From positions 6,564,950 to 6,628,949 of the forward strand of contig NC_067200.1 of NCBI RefSeq assembly GCF_000699445.3: a stretch of DNA of 64,000 nt. Direction: 5' to 3'. The first letter of the stretch is position 1. Each line of letters begins with the position of its first letter. The DNA comes from Schistosoma haematobium (taxonomy: Eukaryota > Platyhelminthes > Trematoda > Strigeidida > Schistosomatidae). The notes beneath the pieces are model-generated. The model was not told the origin of the DNA. It searched no databases and worked only from the letters and a program-made list of their open reading frames with translations. Positions 1 through 11,214 of the stretch are shown piece after piece. The translations under genes were made by a program, and so were the position numbers.

Positions 1-109
1 TAATAACGACCACAAATTAGTGTATGGTAATGAATTAATAATAGTAGTACTGGGGGAAACAGGAAGTTACAACCAGAAAGAATTCTTTCAGTTAAGGAAG
101 GTATGGTCA

Positions 110-536
110 CTTTTTATAAAGAAAGTAAAAGAGGGTTACAGAAGGATCGCCACTGGCTCCTATTCTGAGCCATATCTGATAACGTCTCTAACCACCGTGT
201 TACACCATCTCTAGGACCCCAATCAGAGAGTCGTGAAGGACCAACAGAAGCCAGTCCTGTGCAGCTTCCTTTCATATCATGACACCATGCCATACATTGA
301 TCACCTCTCCGCTTTTTCCAACCAGTCTCAATGTCGGCAAATAATGCACGACGAGGAATTTTCTGGGACGATACTTGTAGAACTTGTCCGAGCCACCGAA
401 TTCGGCGTTTCAAGATGGTGACACCAATTGAATTGTCATCGATGTGGAACCTCTGCATTACTAACATGGTGTTGACACTGGATGTCAGTAATCTTTCGGA
501 GACAACGATGATCAAACACAGAGAGTCGTTTAACAT
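110..536 (-). pseudogene. RTE-clade retrotransposon C-terminal fragment (R2 lineage, old copy)
   Basis: A minus-strand open stretch of about 140 residues resembles the extreme C-terminus of a non-LTR reverse transcriptase of the RTE type. It ends with the motif GWGPRD-like (DWGPRDG), RWLETL, DMAQNRSQWR, which is shared with the better copies at 44428-45057 and 57221-57900. The middle part (RRIRWLGQVLQ) matches the 'RWLGHVLR' block of those copies. It lacks the polymerase core, so it can only be a 5'-truncated relic. It is clearly diverged from the 44 kb copy, so it represents an older insertion or a sister subfamily. The clade assignment rests on family resemblance and the tetranucleotide 3' tails seen in sister copies. 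Confidence 0.7.
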
Positions 537-559
537 CCATACTGAAGACCTAACTTGCT

Positions 560-880
560 TGTGGTAGGGGAATATTATGTACTACTGTTATATGACTATG
601 TTCAATGATACTACTTGATCATTTGAAGTAAAATAGGCAAATGAAACGAATGCAAATGATTTGATGGTTTAAAATGCCATTATTCTCAGTAATAAGGTGA
701 AAATAATAGCTTTAATCAGTTTCTTGAATTCCTTTAATTATATCGTGTTGCATCCATGACTACTTCACATTGAAATAATAAGTCCAGCAACTTTGTATTG
801 GTTGGAGGTAAGATTTGAACGCCGACTGTATTGTATTCACTACAAAATCATTAAGTCATAAAAATTCCCACACTCCTAAA
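560..880. other. AT-rich DNA, nothing recognised
   Basis: I see no supported gene, repeat family or ribozyme core here. Confidence 0.5.
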
Positions 881-884
881 TCTT

Positions 885-1710
885 TAGTAGCCCTGGAATA
901 TCTGACTCCGATTTGATCATGTGATTATCGCTATCAACTTATATATATCTACAATCCTCGTATATAATCAATGACATAGATTGCGTTAGTGAATAACGGA
1001 ATTAAATGAGTCAAATACGAGAACCAATTTCGAATACGTGTATTTCATACAATCGTCGATTCTGACAAACTATCGGAGAAATGAAGTGAAGAAAGCAAAG
1101 AGAGTCACGCGAAATAAACGCAGTTTTTGACCATACGATCAAATCGGAGAGAGATCACGGTACAACTAAAATGGTGAGCTTTTCTATAATCTCGTCGATA
1201 ACATCATCATCAGGCATAATTGGTGACAAAACGAAGGGCCACGAAAGTGATTGATTGTTATAACCAAAGTGGAATGATCCGCCGAAAAGATCAATTAGCA
1301 GAATAGACACGAAGACGAAATATCCATAAGATAATACGATTTAAGTATGTATATGTCGCTACTTCACTGGCTTTGCTGAATGCGTCAGATTAGAAATTGA
1401 GCCGTTTTAATTGCTCGTGTACTAATTCATTGATGCTGTGAGTTGACTTACATGCCTTCTTCATCGAGCGTCATTTTGCTTCGCTCTTCTCTTCGCTTCA
1501 TTGCTTCCTTCCCCTGATTGTCTGTCCAGATCAATGGGTGTACGAAATAGACGTATTCAAAGCTTTATTCTCGTGTTTGATTTATTTAATTCCGTTATTC
1601 ACTAACGTGAGTTAAGCCGATAATTATATGCGAGGACTGGTGACATATATAAGTCGATAACGATAATCACACGATCAAATCGGAGTTAGATATTTCAGGA
1701 CCACTAAAAA
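885..1710. repeat. 820-bp foldback / inverted pair of repeat family F
   Basis: The left arm (about 885-1035) and the right arm (about 1545-1710) are inverted copies of each other. Both contain the block CTGACTCCGATTTGATC or its close variant, then a CCTCG-TATATAAT block and AACGGAATTAAAT. About 500 bp of less repetitive sequence lies between them. The left arm starts near TTTAGTAGCCCTGG and the right arm ends with its complement. A single-orientation relative is at 7925-8165, so this may be an inverted pair of a dispersed repeat and not a DNA transposon. I found no target-site duplication and no transposase. Confidence 0.6.
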
Positions 1711-1944
1711 ATTTCTAGATAAGTGCTCACGAACAGTTTTATTATTCAGAATCACAGCTCACATGAATTTAACAGTAGGAAAACAAATAGATATGCAAAT
1801 GAGGTACTTAAAAGTACATAGCAGATTAGTAATTCATTGACTGTAATTTATGAATAGTTTTTAAAAGAAACAAACGACTAATAATTCAACATAGTTTACA
1901 AATAGAGTCTAGACAAAAGTACGATGGAATGAGCATTATATTTA

Positions 1945-2560
1945 GTCAGTCAGTCAGTCAGTCAGTAACAACGCAGAACTTCGTACGTACGTACATCAGT
2001 TCGAGTTGCCATACCACATTAGCACAGATATACAATTGCCGATTCATACCCCAGTGGTAGAGGCGGTAAGAGTATAAGCAGTAATCCGAAAGATACTATT
2101 CAAGGAGTATAATCTCGTGAAATAAATTTGGAAAGAGAAAAAAGGGTCATGAAGAGTTCAGAAGATTAGAATTTGGGGGAACACAAGGAGTGGATGTACC
2201 TGCTCCTACCATTGCAAACGATTTTGAGCCATGTCATTCAACGTCTTTAACCATTGGTTGCTATCATCTCGCGGATCCCAACCAGGTATTCTACACCTAC
2301 CAGCATGACTCAGTCCACTTGTCAGTGACTTCATCGATTTGTTCTGGTCTGGCCGCTCCTACCTTTCTTCCGACATACTCCTATACCATTGAACATCACA
2401 CATCGAGACAGTCGATGGTTGGGCATAATTGTAACACATGTCTCAACCATCTCAACTGATGAAGTTTCACTACGTCATCAATTGATTTGCCATCCTTACC
2501 TAGTACCCGTTTCCTAACAACTGCATTACTTACTCGATGGTCTCAGGATATGCGATATGT
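1945..2560 (-). pseudogene. RTE-clade retrotransposon 3' end (R2), frameshifted
   Basis: Read on the minus strand, this is the C-terminal coding part plus 3' UTR of the same element as 44190-45060. It ends in a (GACT)n tail, seen as TCAGTCAG repeats at 1945-1966, next to TACGTACGTACATCAGTTCGA. Short tandem-repeat tails in place of poly(A) are typical of RTE-clade elements. The coding part is interrupted, so it is a dead, 5'-truncated copy. Confidence 0.8.
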
Positions 2561-3760
2561 ATACTAGTTTATTGATGAAGTCATTCAGTTCACATTTTTC
2601 ACTATCTTCTCTCTTTTTCTTTGATTCAATGCATTGAAATAGTTCCTGTCTTCCATCAACCAGAAAGTCACTCATAGTATACATAAACGATTTAACTCCT
2701 GCGAACTTATTCTATATGTGATTTAGCTAATTCTAAGATCCTGTAGTTTGTCCGCAATGAATCATATCCTAACATCATGATTGATTTCTTGTGAATTTGA
2801 CAAGTATACACTACAAAAATAATGAGTATATTATCCATATTACTGTGTATTTTATTTATTTAGTGATTCGCATTTCTTTTTTAATAGATGGATTATGACT
2901 AGTACTAGAGTTCCGAAATTATATTTCATCCTATTCTGGATTCATCAAATAGGTACACCTGAATCTTAGCGCTGATTTCCTTGTTGGAACACGAATCCAA
3001 TATCTTTCACTTCAAACATCAAAGGATTCTACATTGGGTCACTGTATCTGAGTAGTTACTAATTTGTTTAGTGTCTAAAACGTTTATATCATTATTAGGA
3101 AGAGTCTGAATTGTTCCATTGTTGATATTCAGGGATAATTCAAATCCCCACTAATAAGTGCATATTTTTTCCAACTATCGATTAAGCACATTACATGAAT
3201 ATTTTTTCTTGATGATCATGTTGGATATCCAACGAAAGTTTTCTTCATTAGTCCAAATAGACATATAAATTCAGCTTATAACCTAAAAAGTTAGTTACAT
3301 TGTAACAGTCATTTAAAGTATATCGCCGGCTTAATGACAACACTTATTAGTTTTAAATGCACAGACTGACATTAACAAAATAATCAGTGAAAACTAGGAC
3401 ACACTGGACAGTTGTATCATTTTAATATACAACTCCTTGGTAAAGTACACTCGCATAAGAAACATTCATTACCAGTTATATTCAGTTATGATCACTCAAT
3501 ATCATGGCTTAACTGGATTAAGAATATAACCTTGAGATTAAACATTTACTGTGAAGTATCAATAGCCAGAACTCAATCTCCTATGAAGGCATGGATGTAC
3601 AGTGAGTAGACAATCATTTAATACCATATATAACTGGACAACTAGTTAACCTTAGCATAAAAATTCTCACTAGTCAAATTCAACTACGTATAGGTACAAA
3701 ATTTAACAATATCATCAACTTATTGTGATAAAATAATCTCACAAATACAATATAATGATA
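2560..3760. other. 1.2 kb AT-rich DNA without recognised features
   Basis: There is no open frame with a family signature and no tRNA-like box pair or ribozyme core that I can see. A 65-codon open stretch at 3412-3609 has no recognisable motif and I treat it as chance. Confidence 0.5.
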
Positions 3761-3761
3761 G

Positions 3762-3930
3762 AAATTTTGATGGAGTTTCGTTCTCTGAGCTGGATGGTTT
3801 GGTCGTGGAGCTTCCATGAAATTTATACTGATAATATCGTTCACAAGAACGATGAAAGCTCCATAACTAAATCATCCAGTTCAGAAAACAAAACTCTATC
3901 AAAATCATCCACCTAAGCTACAAATCTTCT
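3762..3930 (+). mobile_element. PLE-type hammerhead unit with inverted left arm (decayed)
   Basis: The plus-strand part (3815-3925) matches the PLE hammerhead repeat at 61304-61423, including AACGATGAAAGCTCC and ATCATCCA. The left 50 bp (3762-3814) is the reverse complement of the right half of the same unit, so the two form a palindrome. The ribozyme core reads CTGATAA where CTGATGA is expected, which should inactivate it. Confidence 0.65.
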
Positions 3931-4695
3931 CTACCATCTCAATGACAGAAATGAATGATATTAATTTCATCAACACTGAAAGGATCATAATTCCTTTTAT
4001 TTTCCTATTTCATATTATTTATTATTTAAAAAGTCATATACGTTTAGAACTCACTTACTCTTAGTTGATCCTATCGTTTTATGTATGTTACTAGTATGAT
4101 GTTAACTTAAATATGACCAATATCGCTTAAATAATGTTTACAATGTATTACATTTTTTTTAAAAAAAATAATTGATTTCCATAAAAGTTCAGTTCATCTT
4201 CAACATCATCATCATCATCGTCGGTGTCATATGACATATTACTTTAAAAGTTAAAGTATTCTATCAATGTACACATACATCTATATATTGATAGAAAAAA
4301 AAATTCATCGTTTTCTAGAGTAGATTATCATGTGATCACGATCTAAGTGATGTTCATATTACAAACTGTTTACTACTTATTAAAATGTCAGTAGTAATTA
4401 GGATAAATACAAAATAAAACAATTAGATCTGATCATTTCATTTTTAAAACAATGAATTCAGCGATAGAATTACTTTGCAATAAACTTATTATCAAACTGT
4501 AAAATCATACATATTCGTTGAGATTCGGTTGTGTGATAAAATATTGAAAATTCATAAACATGTTAATGTCATAACAGGACAATAATAATGGGTTATGTAG
4601 TGTTATGTTACATATATTATCAGTAAATAAACAAGGCATGTAAAATTTGTAAGCTGACGTTATGTTACAGTATGAATGCAGTCAGATAATTAAAA
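3930..4695. other. AT-rich DNA, nothing recognised
   Basis: Contains a CATCATCATC-type run near 4207 and A/T runs, but no supported gene or repeat family. Confidence 0.5.
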
Positions 4696-4697
4696 TA

Positions 4698-5085
4698 TTT
4701 ATGATTGAGATCATGAACCAATCGTTGTTAAACTACCATTGAAAACCTAGAAGCACTGAATGGCATTTTATTCCAGTGGAGCTTATCCATGTCAGGTAAA
4801 GACAAGTATCTACCACAGATAATAAGAGGTAGTAGCACAATTTCGTCTGTTGGTTGAAATTAGACAATAACACAGCTAGCTCAGTGGTCTAAGGATTAAG
4901 TGTTCACGCTCGAGATTGAGGGTCCTAGATTCGACTACCGCATTCGAGATCGTGGCCGCGTACTACTGAGGAGTCCATACTAGAATGAAACGGCCTTCCA
5001 GTTCTTCTAGACTTTAAATGATGATATGACATCGATCGATTAATGATCTCAGTTAGAAAACTTAACAATCTTCACAACCCCATAC
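4698..5085 (+). mobile_element. Family B ribozyme SINE, inverted left arm plus plus-strand body
   Basis: A minus-strand piece (4698-4766) reads as the tail and half ribozyme of family B. It switches abruptly into a plus-strand copy with upstream body, degraded Pol III boxes (CAGTGGTCTAAGGATTAAG; GATTCGAC) and a ribozyme near 5005-5050. The core CTGAGGA is present, but stem II is damaged (AGAATGAAAC), so I do not expect activity. The orientation switch falls inside ribozyme stem III. Confidence 0.7.
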
Positions 5086-5690
5086 TTATTTGTCACAAAA
5101 ATTAAAGAAAACAAAGGAATGAAATCAAATGTAGCGATATTGGAAACACTTATATTTAGAAACCTTAGGACTATGTGAAATAAATGAAGAGGTGAGAAAG
5201 GGTGGCATTTTTAAGTGTAAGATCAAGTCAATGGAAATATAGTAATGGTAATTGAAATGATAACAGTTTAAAGCCATGATGAAGAAAATAATAAAACATA
5301 CAGCTTTCATTTACAATGTTTAGGCTTTATTTTCATAGATAATAAAAACTTCCTGTGTTTAAAAAATAATAGTTGAATATGAGGATACCCTAGTTGATTA
5401 AAATGAATTCTAAGAACAATGTCAAAATCAATTTGAAGATCACTGAAGTAAATAAATTGGGTTAAATGTTTAAGAACAGATATAACTTCTAACCATCTTC
5501 CTCTTATTTCTTTCTTGAATGTTGCTGAAATGTATTATGTTATCTATGTTCAAATTGATCCCCATCCTACATATATTGATCCATTGGAATAAATGAACCA
5601 GTAGTAGCTAAAGTGTGGAGGTTACAACATAAATCATTCTCTCAATTGTTAAAGGCAAACGACTGTTAAATACAACTTTAAGCATGATGA
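5085..5690. other. AT-rich DNA, nothing recognised
   Basis: A 61-codon minus-strand open frame (5125-5310) is hydrophobic and low-complexity. I see no reason to call it a gene. Confidence 0.45.
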
Positions 5691-5692
5691 TT

Positions 5693-5825
5693 CAGTCTCT
5701 TACTAGCTCTACCAATACGGAATTTGAGTCGACAACTGTATCTCTGTGCTAATGTGGTATGTCAACTCGAACTGATGTATGTACGTACGAAGTTCTACGT
5801 TGTTACTGATTGACTAACTGAGTAA
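5693..5825 (+). mobile_element. RTE R2 3'-UTR fragment
   Basis: Matches the 3' UTR of the 44 kb and 57 kb copies: GCTAATGTGG, TCAACTCGAACTGATGTA, TACGTACGAAGTTCTACGTT, followed by a decayed GACT tail. There is no coding part. Confidence 0.7.
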
Positions 5826-6000
5826 ACTATTATTATTACTACTATTGTAACTCCTTTTCATATGTGAACGAATAAGTGAACAAAGTCAAATACATATTAC
5901 CACCTCTCGATCACCACTCTTACATCCATTCTTATTTTGATTTATTTAATCTTAACTTTAGCAGGAAATAGGTAATTACCTACTATATGCGTCATATATA

Positions 6001-6050
6001 GTCACTCAGTCAGCCAGTCAGCTACAACGTAGGACCACGCACATATGTAC
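6001..6050 (-). mobile_element. RTE R2 3'-terminal scrap
   Basis: About 50 bp: the tetranucleotide tail (CAGTCAGCCAGTCAG) and the adjoining ACAACGTAG block of R2 on the minus strand. Confidence 0.5.
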
Positions 6051-6080
6051 CTATACTGTTAAACAAAACATATTATTATA

Positions 6081-6206
6081 TTGATTTAATCTTTTCAGAA
6101 AATGTATTTCAGCATAGTAAAACATTTACACATACTTAAGGCAAAGGGGAAATACACATGAGATTAGTTACATTACGTAGATATATATATATATATACAC
6201 TTTACA
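6081..6206 (+). repeat. 126-bp direct repeat, copy 1
   Basis: Nearly the same sequence recurs at 7357-7485 in the same orientation: the AGTAAAA-ATTTA-CATACTTAA block, then GCAAAGGGG, AAATACACATGAGAT, TACGTAGATATA and a TA run. An RTE fragment lies between the copies. It could be a segmental duplication, or two insertions of one small repeat. Confidence 0.6.
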
Positions 6207-6649
6207 ATTTGCCTAACTATTCTTCGTCTTTTACCCCGTTAGTTCATGGAAGAAGATACAGTTTGATAGCCGATCAGCTATTGCATAGTCAATTATTAGA
6301 CGAAAATATGAAGGGACCGATGAAACTTAAAATAACGAATTTTGGATTTTTTGCACGAAATAACTTCATCTATATAACTAAGTAGGCTTTTAGCATTACA
6401 ACCGGTGTCAACTCGTGATAAGAATTTTAGCTCTGATTTCTAAACATAATTTCTATCTCTGATTCCTAATCCCAACACCTCACTCTAAATCATAATCTTG
6501 TCTTGATCTTAATGATTAATTAAATTCTCTCAAGGCCACTTTAGTATCTCCTAATGGTGGTCTATAGATTATAATCTTATCATTTTTAACCAAACAATGA
6601 GGATAGCTTGACGGCAAGGTCAAACAAATAATAACCGGAGTCACATACT

Positions 6650-7345
6650 ACTTACTTATGTCTGTTACTGCCAATGGAGCATAGGCAGCCGACCAGCCAA
6701 CCCACTCTGTCCTGGGCCTACCTTTCCAGTTCTAACCAATTTTTGTTCATTTTTCTCATGTTTTTCTCCATTTCTCAAAGTAATGTGTTTTCTGATTTTC
6801 TTCTCCTCCTTTGGCCTTGAGGATTCCATGTGAGAGCTTGTCTTGTGACACAGTTGGGTGTTTTCCTCAATGTGTGTCCTATCCACCTCCAGCGCTTCCT
6901 CCTGATTTCTTCCTCCGCTGGGATCTGGTTTGTTCTTTCCCACAGTAGGTTGTTGCTTATAGTGTCTGGCCAACGAATCCGTAGTATTTTGAGTAGACAA
7001 CTGTTCATCAACACTTATATCTTCTTGATGATGGCTGATGTAGTTCTCCAGGTTTCCACCCCATACAATAGAACTGTTTTGACATTTGTATTGAAAATTC
7101 TGACCTTGGTGTTGGTTGCCGATTGTTTTGAGTTTCAGATGTTCTTCACTTGTAAATATACTGCTCTTGCTTTGCCGATCCGCGCCTTCACATCTTCATC
7201 AGATCCACCATGTTCATCAATGATACTGCCCAAATATGTAAAGGTTTTTATATCTTCCAAATCTTCTTCGTCAAGTGTGTTGTTTTTCCCTTTATGTATG
7301 TTGAGACCTACTGCTGCTCAGGCTGTTGACTTACATGTTATCATC
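6650..7345 (-). pseudogene. RTE-clade retrotransposon 3' end (R1, SR2-like)
   Basis: Minus-strand translation gives pieces of an RTE C-terminus: a [24 protein letters not shown] stretch, then WIGHTLRK and [11 protein letters not shown]. The N-terminal neighbour around 7040-7330 carries the preceding reverse-transcriptase connection region in another frame. The 3' end at 6652-6665 shows an AAGT-type tail (read as ACTTACTTATG on the plus strand), as in the copy at 25310-25800. Frameshifts and loss of the polymerase core make it a dead 5'-truncated copy. The SR2-like name is from general family knowledge and was not verified by a search. Confidence 0.75.
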
Positions 7346-7356
7346 ATTAAATTAAA

Positions 7357-7485
7357 TTGATTTATTCTTTATAGAAAATTTATTCCTATCATAGTAAAAT
7401 ATTTATCCATACTTAAAGCAAAGGGGGAAATACACATGAGATGAGTTACACTACGTAGATATACATATATATATATACTTTACTT
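7357..7485 (+). repeat. 126-bp direct repeat, copy 2
   Basis: Direct-orientation partner of 6081-6206. It follows immediately after the 5' limit of the truncated R1 element. Confidence 0.6.
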
Positions 7486-7920
7486 TACTTATACAAGTTC
7501 ATTCACAAATCATAATTAATTATCATTATTCATTTGATTCATTAATCTTAAAATAAACAAATAAATAAATAAACAAATTGTTTACTACTTTCATTTATTC
7601 AATAAATAAATAAAATGAACTACCTGATGTATTTATTGAACTATTAAATAGAGTTGATTCTCACAACAACAACAACAACAACAACAAATCGTCAATTTCA
7701 CTTCACAACTAATTGAATATTGAAAATAAACCTTTTTTAACTTTTTATTTTTACTAAAATCATTTCATAGTGATTTTCCTAATTTTTTTTTTAAAAAAAA
7801 TAAAAGATAAATATCATTTCAAAAATCAATAATAAACAAAAACGAAGGTTGATAGTGTTATGTTTTGTGTGTGTGTGTGTGTGGAGGCCCATTATTTAAT
7901 TGTCATTTATCTTGAACGAT
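7485..7920. other. AT-rich DNA with simple repeats
   Basis: Holds (AAAT)n, (CAA)n near 7663-7687, and (GT)n near 7867-7882. No gene signal. Confidence 0.5.
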
Positions 7921-7924
7921 GTTG

Positions 7925-8165
7925 TAGAAAGGGCTTTCTACTTTAGTAGCCCGAGATCTGACTCCAAGCTGATCGTAATGAATGATTGTTATTGGAATGA
8001 ATATGTTGCCTATCCTCGTATATAATCATCGATTTCAATCGCGTTAATCAATAACGGAATTAAATAAGTCAAATAACAAGAATGGACTTTTGAATACATA
8101 TATTTTGTATATGCAGCGAATAGAATAAAGAGAAGAGAAACGACGCGCAGTGGAGATGACAGGTA
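7925..8165 (+). repeat. Family F dispersed repeat, single arm
   Basis: Shares AGATCTGACTCC, TCCTCGTATATAATCA, AATAACGGAATTAAATAAGTC and a GAAGAGAA tract with both arms of the foldback at 885-1710. Confidence 0.6.
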
Positions 8166-8325
8166 AACCAACTTCCTTTTAACCAAGAGTTATTCAATAG
8201 TTATAGGCACACAAAAGTAAGTTACAGACATATGATGATAAGAAGTGTACACACACCTACGCGCTCATATAAAAACAGTCAAGATTGATAAGTGAATAAT
8301 TAACAAGGTCAGAACGTGACTCAAG

Positions 8326-8338
8326 TAGAATGGATAGA
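8326..8338. repeat. Target-site duplication, left copy (TAGAATGGATAGA)
   Basis: 13-bp perfect direct repeat matching 8835-8847. It brackets the family B inverted pair. Confidence 0.8.
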
Positions 8339-8397
8339 AATTTCACAGGTTGAAATCATGAGTCATTTGAAGCTAGACCACCATTGAAAACCTGAAA

Positions 8398-8444
8398 GCA
8401 CTAAACGGCTGTTTCGTCCTGGTATGGGACTCCTCAGCAGTGCG
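8398..8444 (-). ncRNA. Hammerhead ribozyme, family B
   Basis: On the minus strand: GCACTG stem I, CTGAGGA core, GTCC...GGAC stem II, GAAAC, then ACAGCCGT (one change from the ACGGCCGT stem III) and GTT cleavage triplet. The core is intact and stem III is weakened. Confidence 0.65.
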
Positions 8445-8700
8445 CATCCACGATCCCGCACCACGCGGAGCTCGAACCCAGAACCTACTGAACTCGCGCG
8501 CGAGCACTTAACCACTAGACCACTGAGCCGGCATCCAACTCACTGAAGACAATGGTGTACAGTGGCGCAACTTAGTGGATTGGTTGAAGTTAGGCATTAA
8601 CACCGTTGGATTCCGGCTCAGTGGTCTAATGGTTAAGTGCTCGCGCGCGAAACCAGTAGATCCTGGGTTCGAATGCCGCGGGGTGCGGGATCGTTAATGC

Positions 8701-8746
8701 GCACTTCTGAGGAGTCCAATACCGGGACGAAACGGCCGTCCAGTGC
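8701..8746 (+). ncRNA. Hammerhead ribozyme, family B
   Basis: CTGAGGA core, GTCC...GGGAC stem II, GAAA, self-complementary ACGGCCGT stem III, GTC cleavage triplet, then CAGTGC. Stem I has a T/C mismatch next to the core. Confidence 0.7.
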
Positions 8747-8834
8747 TTCCAGGTTTTCAATGGTGGTCTAGCTTCAAGTGACTCATGATTTCAACCTGTG
8801 AAATTTCTAAAACTCTCCACAAAACCCATTCTGA

Positions 8835-8847
8835 TAGAATGGATAGA
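8835..8847. repeat. Target-site duplication, right copy (TAGAATGGATAGA)
   Basis: Perfect partner of 8326-8338. Confidence 0.8.
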
Positions 8848-9484
8848 TTGAGCTATCCGAAAGCTAGAATAAGGTATATAGGTTTAACATTATAACAGAC
8901 ACTACAGTTTAAAGGGATTACGTATTCATTTAAATCTACAAACAGAACAAAGACTCAACGACACAATGATTAGATAAGTGAATTATTTCAATGTATCTTA
9001 GTCCCACTAACTAGAAGAAGACGTTTAGGTTTAGAAAACAGAAAGTGTATTCTATAAGTAGCCAACCAACAACAATCACAATTCAAGCGTTTAGATACAT
9101 TACAAAATAACATATTAAAAATAACAACGAATCAATGACATTTAAAGTCCTGCTAAGTGGAAAATATTATGTAAAGATAAAAATGGGCGATTTTAAGATA
9201 TTTAAGATGTTTACCAAGTGAGTTCTGAATAACTAACATCCTCAACAGATAGTTCAATAAACTATTACGAAATACCTCAGTGGAATCATTTTTTTCTTTC
9301 ATCATGAAATCTGTTCGCTTCTACATTCTAGCACCATATAACAAAACATAGAATGGATATTGTGAATATGAATGACGTAGCAGAATCGTGAAAATTATCC
9401 TGTGATAAATTTGAGGATTGGAGGGGAATAACTGAAAGTGATGAAGTTTCTAATTTTGCAAATATTTGAATAAGTATTGAGATA
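8848..9484. other. AT-rich DNA, nothing recognised
   Basis: No gene or repeat family seen. Confidence 0.5.
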
Positions 9485-9616
9485 GTAGAGAAGATTTATA
9501 ACTCGAACACTTCACTTCTACCTGAAGTTTATACTGATGATATCGTTCAGAATAATGATGAAAGCTCCATGATCAAATCATCCAGCTTAGAGAACAAAAT
9601 TCCACTAAAAACTTAA
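9485..9616 (+). mobile_element. PLE-type hammerhead unit, decayed
   Basis: Same unit as 61304-61423: GTAGAGAAGATTTATAACTC, then ACTTCTACCTGAAG, core CTGATGA, GAAAGCTCC, and ATCATCCAGCT. The core and GAAA are intact. The stem I bases next to the cleavage site no longer pair and stem II has substitutions, so activity is doubtful. Confidence 0.65.
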
Positions 9617-10435
9617 TAAGTATACTTAGGTAATGGTTATTTCACTATGGCTTTTATTATAAGGTTTCATTTGATTTATAAACTCTTTTTATATGTTTTA
9701 ACGTTCTTAAATTATTGTTAATTAATTATGGATTTACTGTCTAGTTTTAAAGTATATACGACTTAATTACGTAGAAATTCGCAATTGCTTATTTATCATG
9801 TGTTGTAGTCATGTAATTAATGTATATAATTCTATGAGTTTTTTATTCATATTTATGGTAATAAAAAGAGCTCAGTCTGATCGCTGTCTTTCAGTTCTAA
9901 TTAACCGCTGAGGATAGAACCAGTTATGTGAACCAATAGGATTAAGAATTTCTCGGTCGTTATTATTGATCACTTGTGTTATTAGTTGATGAGATGGTCA
10001 TTGATACGGTAGATGTAATGATAATAGTCACATGTAGACTATATAATCAAGTGATCCAATTAGACGGGACAGATAAAAAGATTGAAGTTTATGACAAAAT
10101 ATTTAGATATGATAGGTATACTTTTTAACAATTAGTTTATGAGATTTTTAACAGGGTTCCAGTTGCAAGCTTTCATTGAAATTCATAACAGTTACGTAAT
10201 GAGACTTGGTAATTATAATGCGTTATATTCTTGCACACTATGCGCATCCTCAAATGAGTTTTAAAGTTTGAATAAACCAGAATAGTGAGGGTAGCTTGTC
10301 TGATCTTCATGAGGTTCAGATTAGTGATTGGTAGAACGAATCAGAATATTGCGTTCTCCACCAATGCCATTCACTATATTCAGTAAACAGTATTAGCCGA
10401 CTTACACTGATTAATGGATACAAGCGAACATATTG
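9617..10435. other. AT-rich DNA, nothing recognised
   Basis: About 800 bp with no supported feature. Confidence 0.5.
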
Positions 10436-10439
10436 ATGG

Positions 10440-10725
10440 GGGAATGTTGAACCAGGTTGACACAAATATCCAAATACTTTTTGATTTTCCATTCCTTGAT
10501 CATTGAGTAGTGACCAATATCATGTTTGTTTATTTTTTTATTATTGACCAAATTTGGTCAATCAACCTGTAGTATGGCGACTAGTCTATACGACTAAATG
10601 TCAAGTACTATGTTGAGGTGTAAAGTATTCGAAAGAAATCGGGAAGAAACTATGATTAGTTCAGGTTTCGTGCTAGTTGGCACTCATCTGCAGCGTATAC
10701 CTGTTCGATTTTCGATGATCTTTTA
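10440..10725 (-). mobile_element. Family C ribozyme SINE, decayed copy
   Basis: Matches family C on the minus strand: the GATCATTGAGTAGTGACCAATATCATG region, and GTTTCGTGCTAGTTGGCACTCATCTGCAGC where the ribozyme lies. The core carries an insertion (CTGCAGATGAG) and stem III is lost. An old, inactive copy. Confidence 0.6.
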
Positions 10726-10787
10726 TTCCCTACTAGATCATGACGAAAATTATTATGGGAACACTTGAAACACTTTTATGAAACTAC

Positions 10788-11214
10788 CTGATTGTTAGGG
10801 ACGTTAGATCCACAGAACTTCCATGGAAAAAGTCCTAATTTTGTAATTATATGTTAAAAATTTGAATTTCTTTGTTTTCGCGCTAAAAGCGCTCTTTTCA
10901 CCTTCATGTCGTATTTCCCACTTCGGAGAATCTTAAACGTTATTGGTCCGTTGTGTCTTTTAGTATGCTATTTTGTAACCTTTCCCAATAACGATTTTGT
11001 ACTGTATATATATACGTTTTGATTTGTGTCTGTTGTTATCGCTCGTGCTTCTGGCAATTTACGGAATATACTTCCCCGTTCGGACTTCGACTTCTCTCTC
11101 TAGTTAGCGGGGCTGGGACGCAATAGAGTAGCTAGTTTATTATTCTCCAGTCACAAGTCTTTGTTCCGTTCACAGTCTAAGTGAACTCGTAACCGCTTCA
11201 CACCTAGCACTGAT
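10788..11214 (+). mobile_element. Solo LTR, 417 bp, with 5-bp target duplication
   Basis: The segment 10793-11209 starts TGTTAGGGACG and ends CACCTAGCA, so it has the TG...CA termini of a long terminal repeat. It is flanked on both sides by CTGAT (10788-10792 and 11210-11214), a 5-bp duplication of the size usual for Gypsy or BEL insertions. A TATA-like run (GTATATATATACG) lies near 11005-11020. Composition differs from the flanks: GC-richer, with CTCTCTC and GGGGCTGGGACG blocks. No internal retrotransposon sequence is adjacent, so it is a solo LTR. Orientation is inferred from the TATA-like run. The superfamily is not determined. Confidence 0.6.

Larger units (their letters stand above)
8339..8834. 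mobile_element. Family B ribozyme SINE, head-to-head inverted pair
   Basis: A minus-strand copy (about 8339-8533) is followed directly by a plus-strand copy (about 8534-8834). Each has a tRNA-like head: A box GTGGTCTAATGGTTAAG and B box GGTTCGAATGCC on the plus copy, and their complements on the minus copy. Each also has its own hammerhead. The perfect 13-bp duplication at both outer ends shows that the pair entered the genome as one 496-bp unit. This argues for template switching or snap-back during reverse transcription, or for insertion of an already inverted RNA or cDNA. Confidence 0.85.

Noticed and set aside
3412..3609. 65-codon frame as a small secreted protein
   Set aside because: No signal peptide pattern and no supporting context; length is expected by chance.
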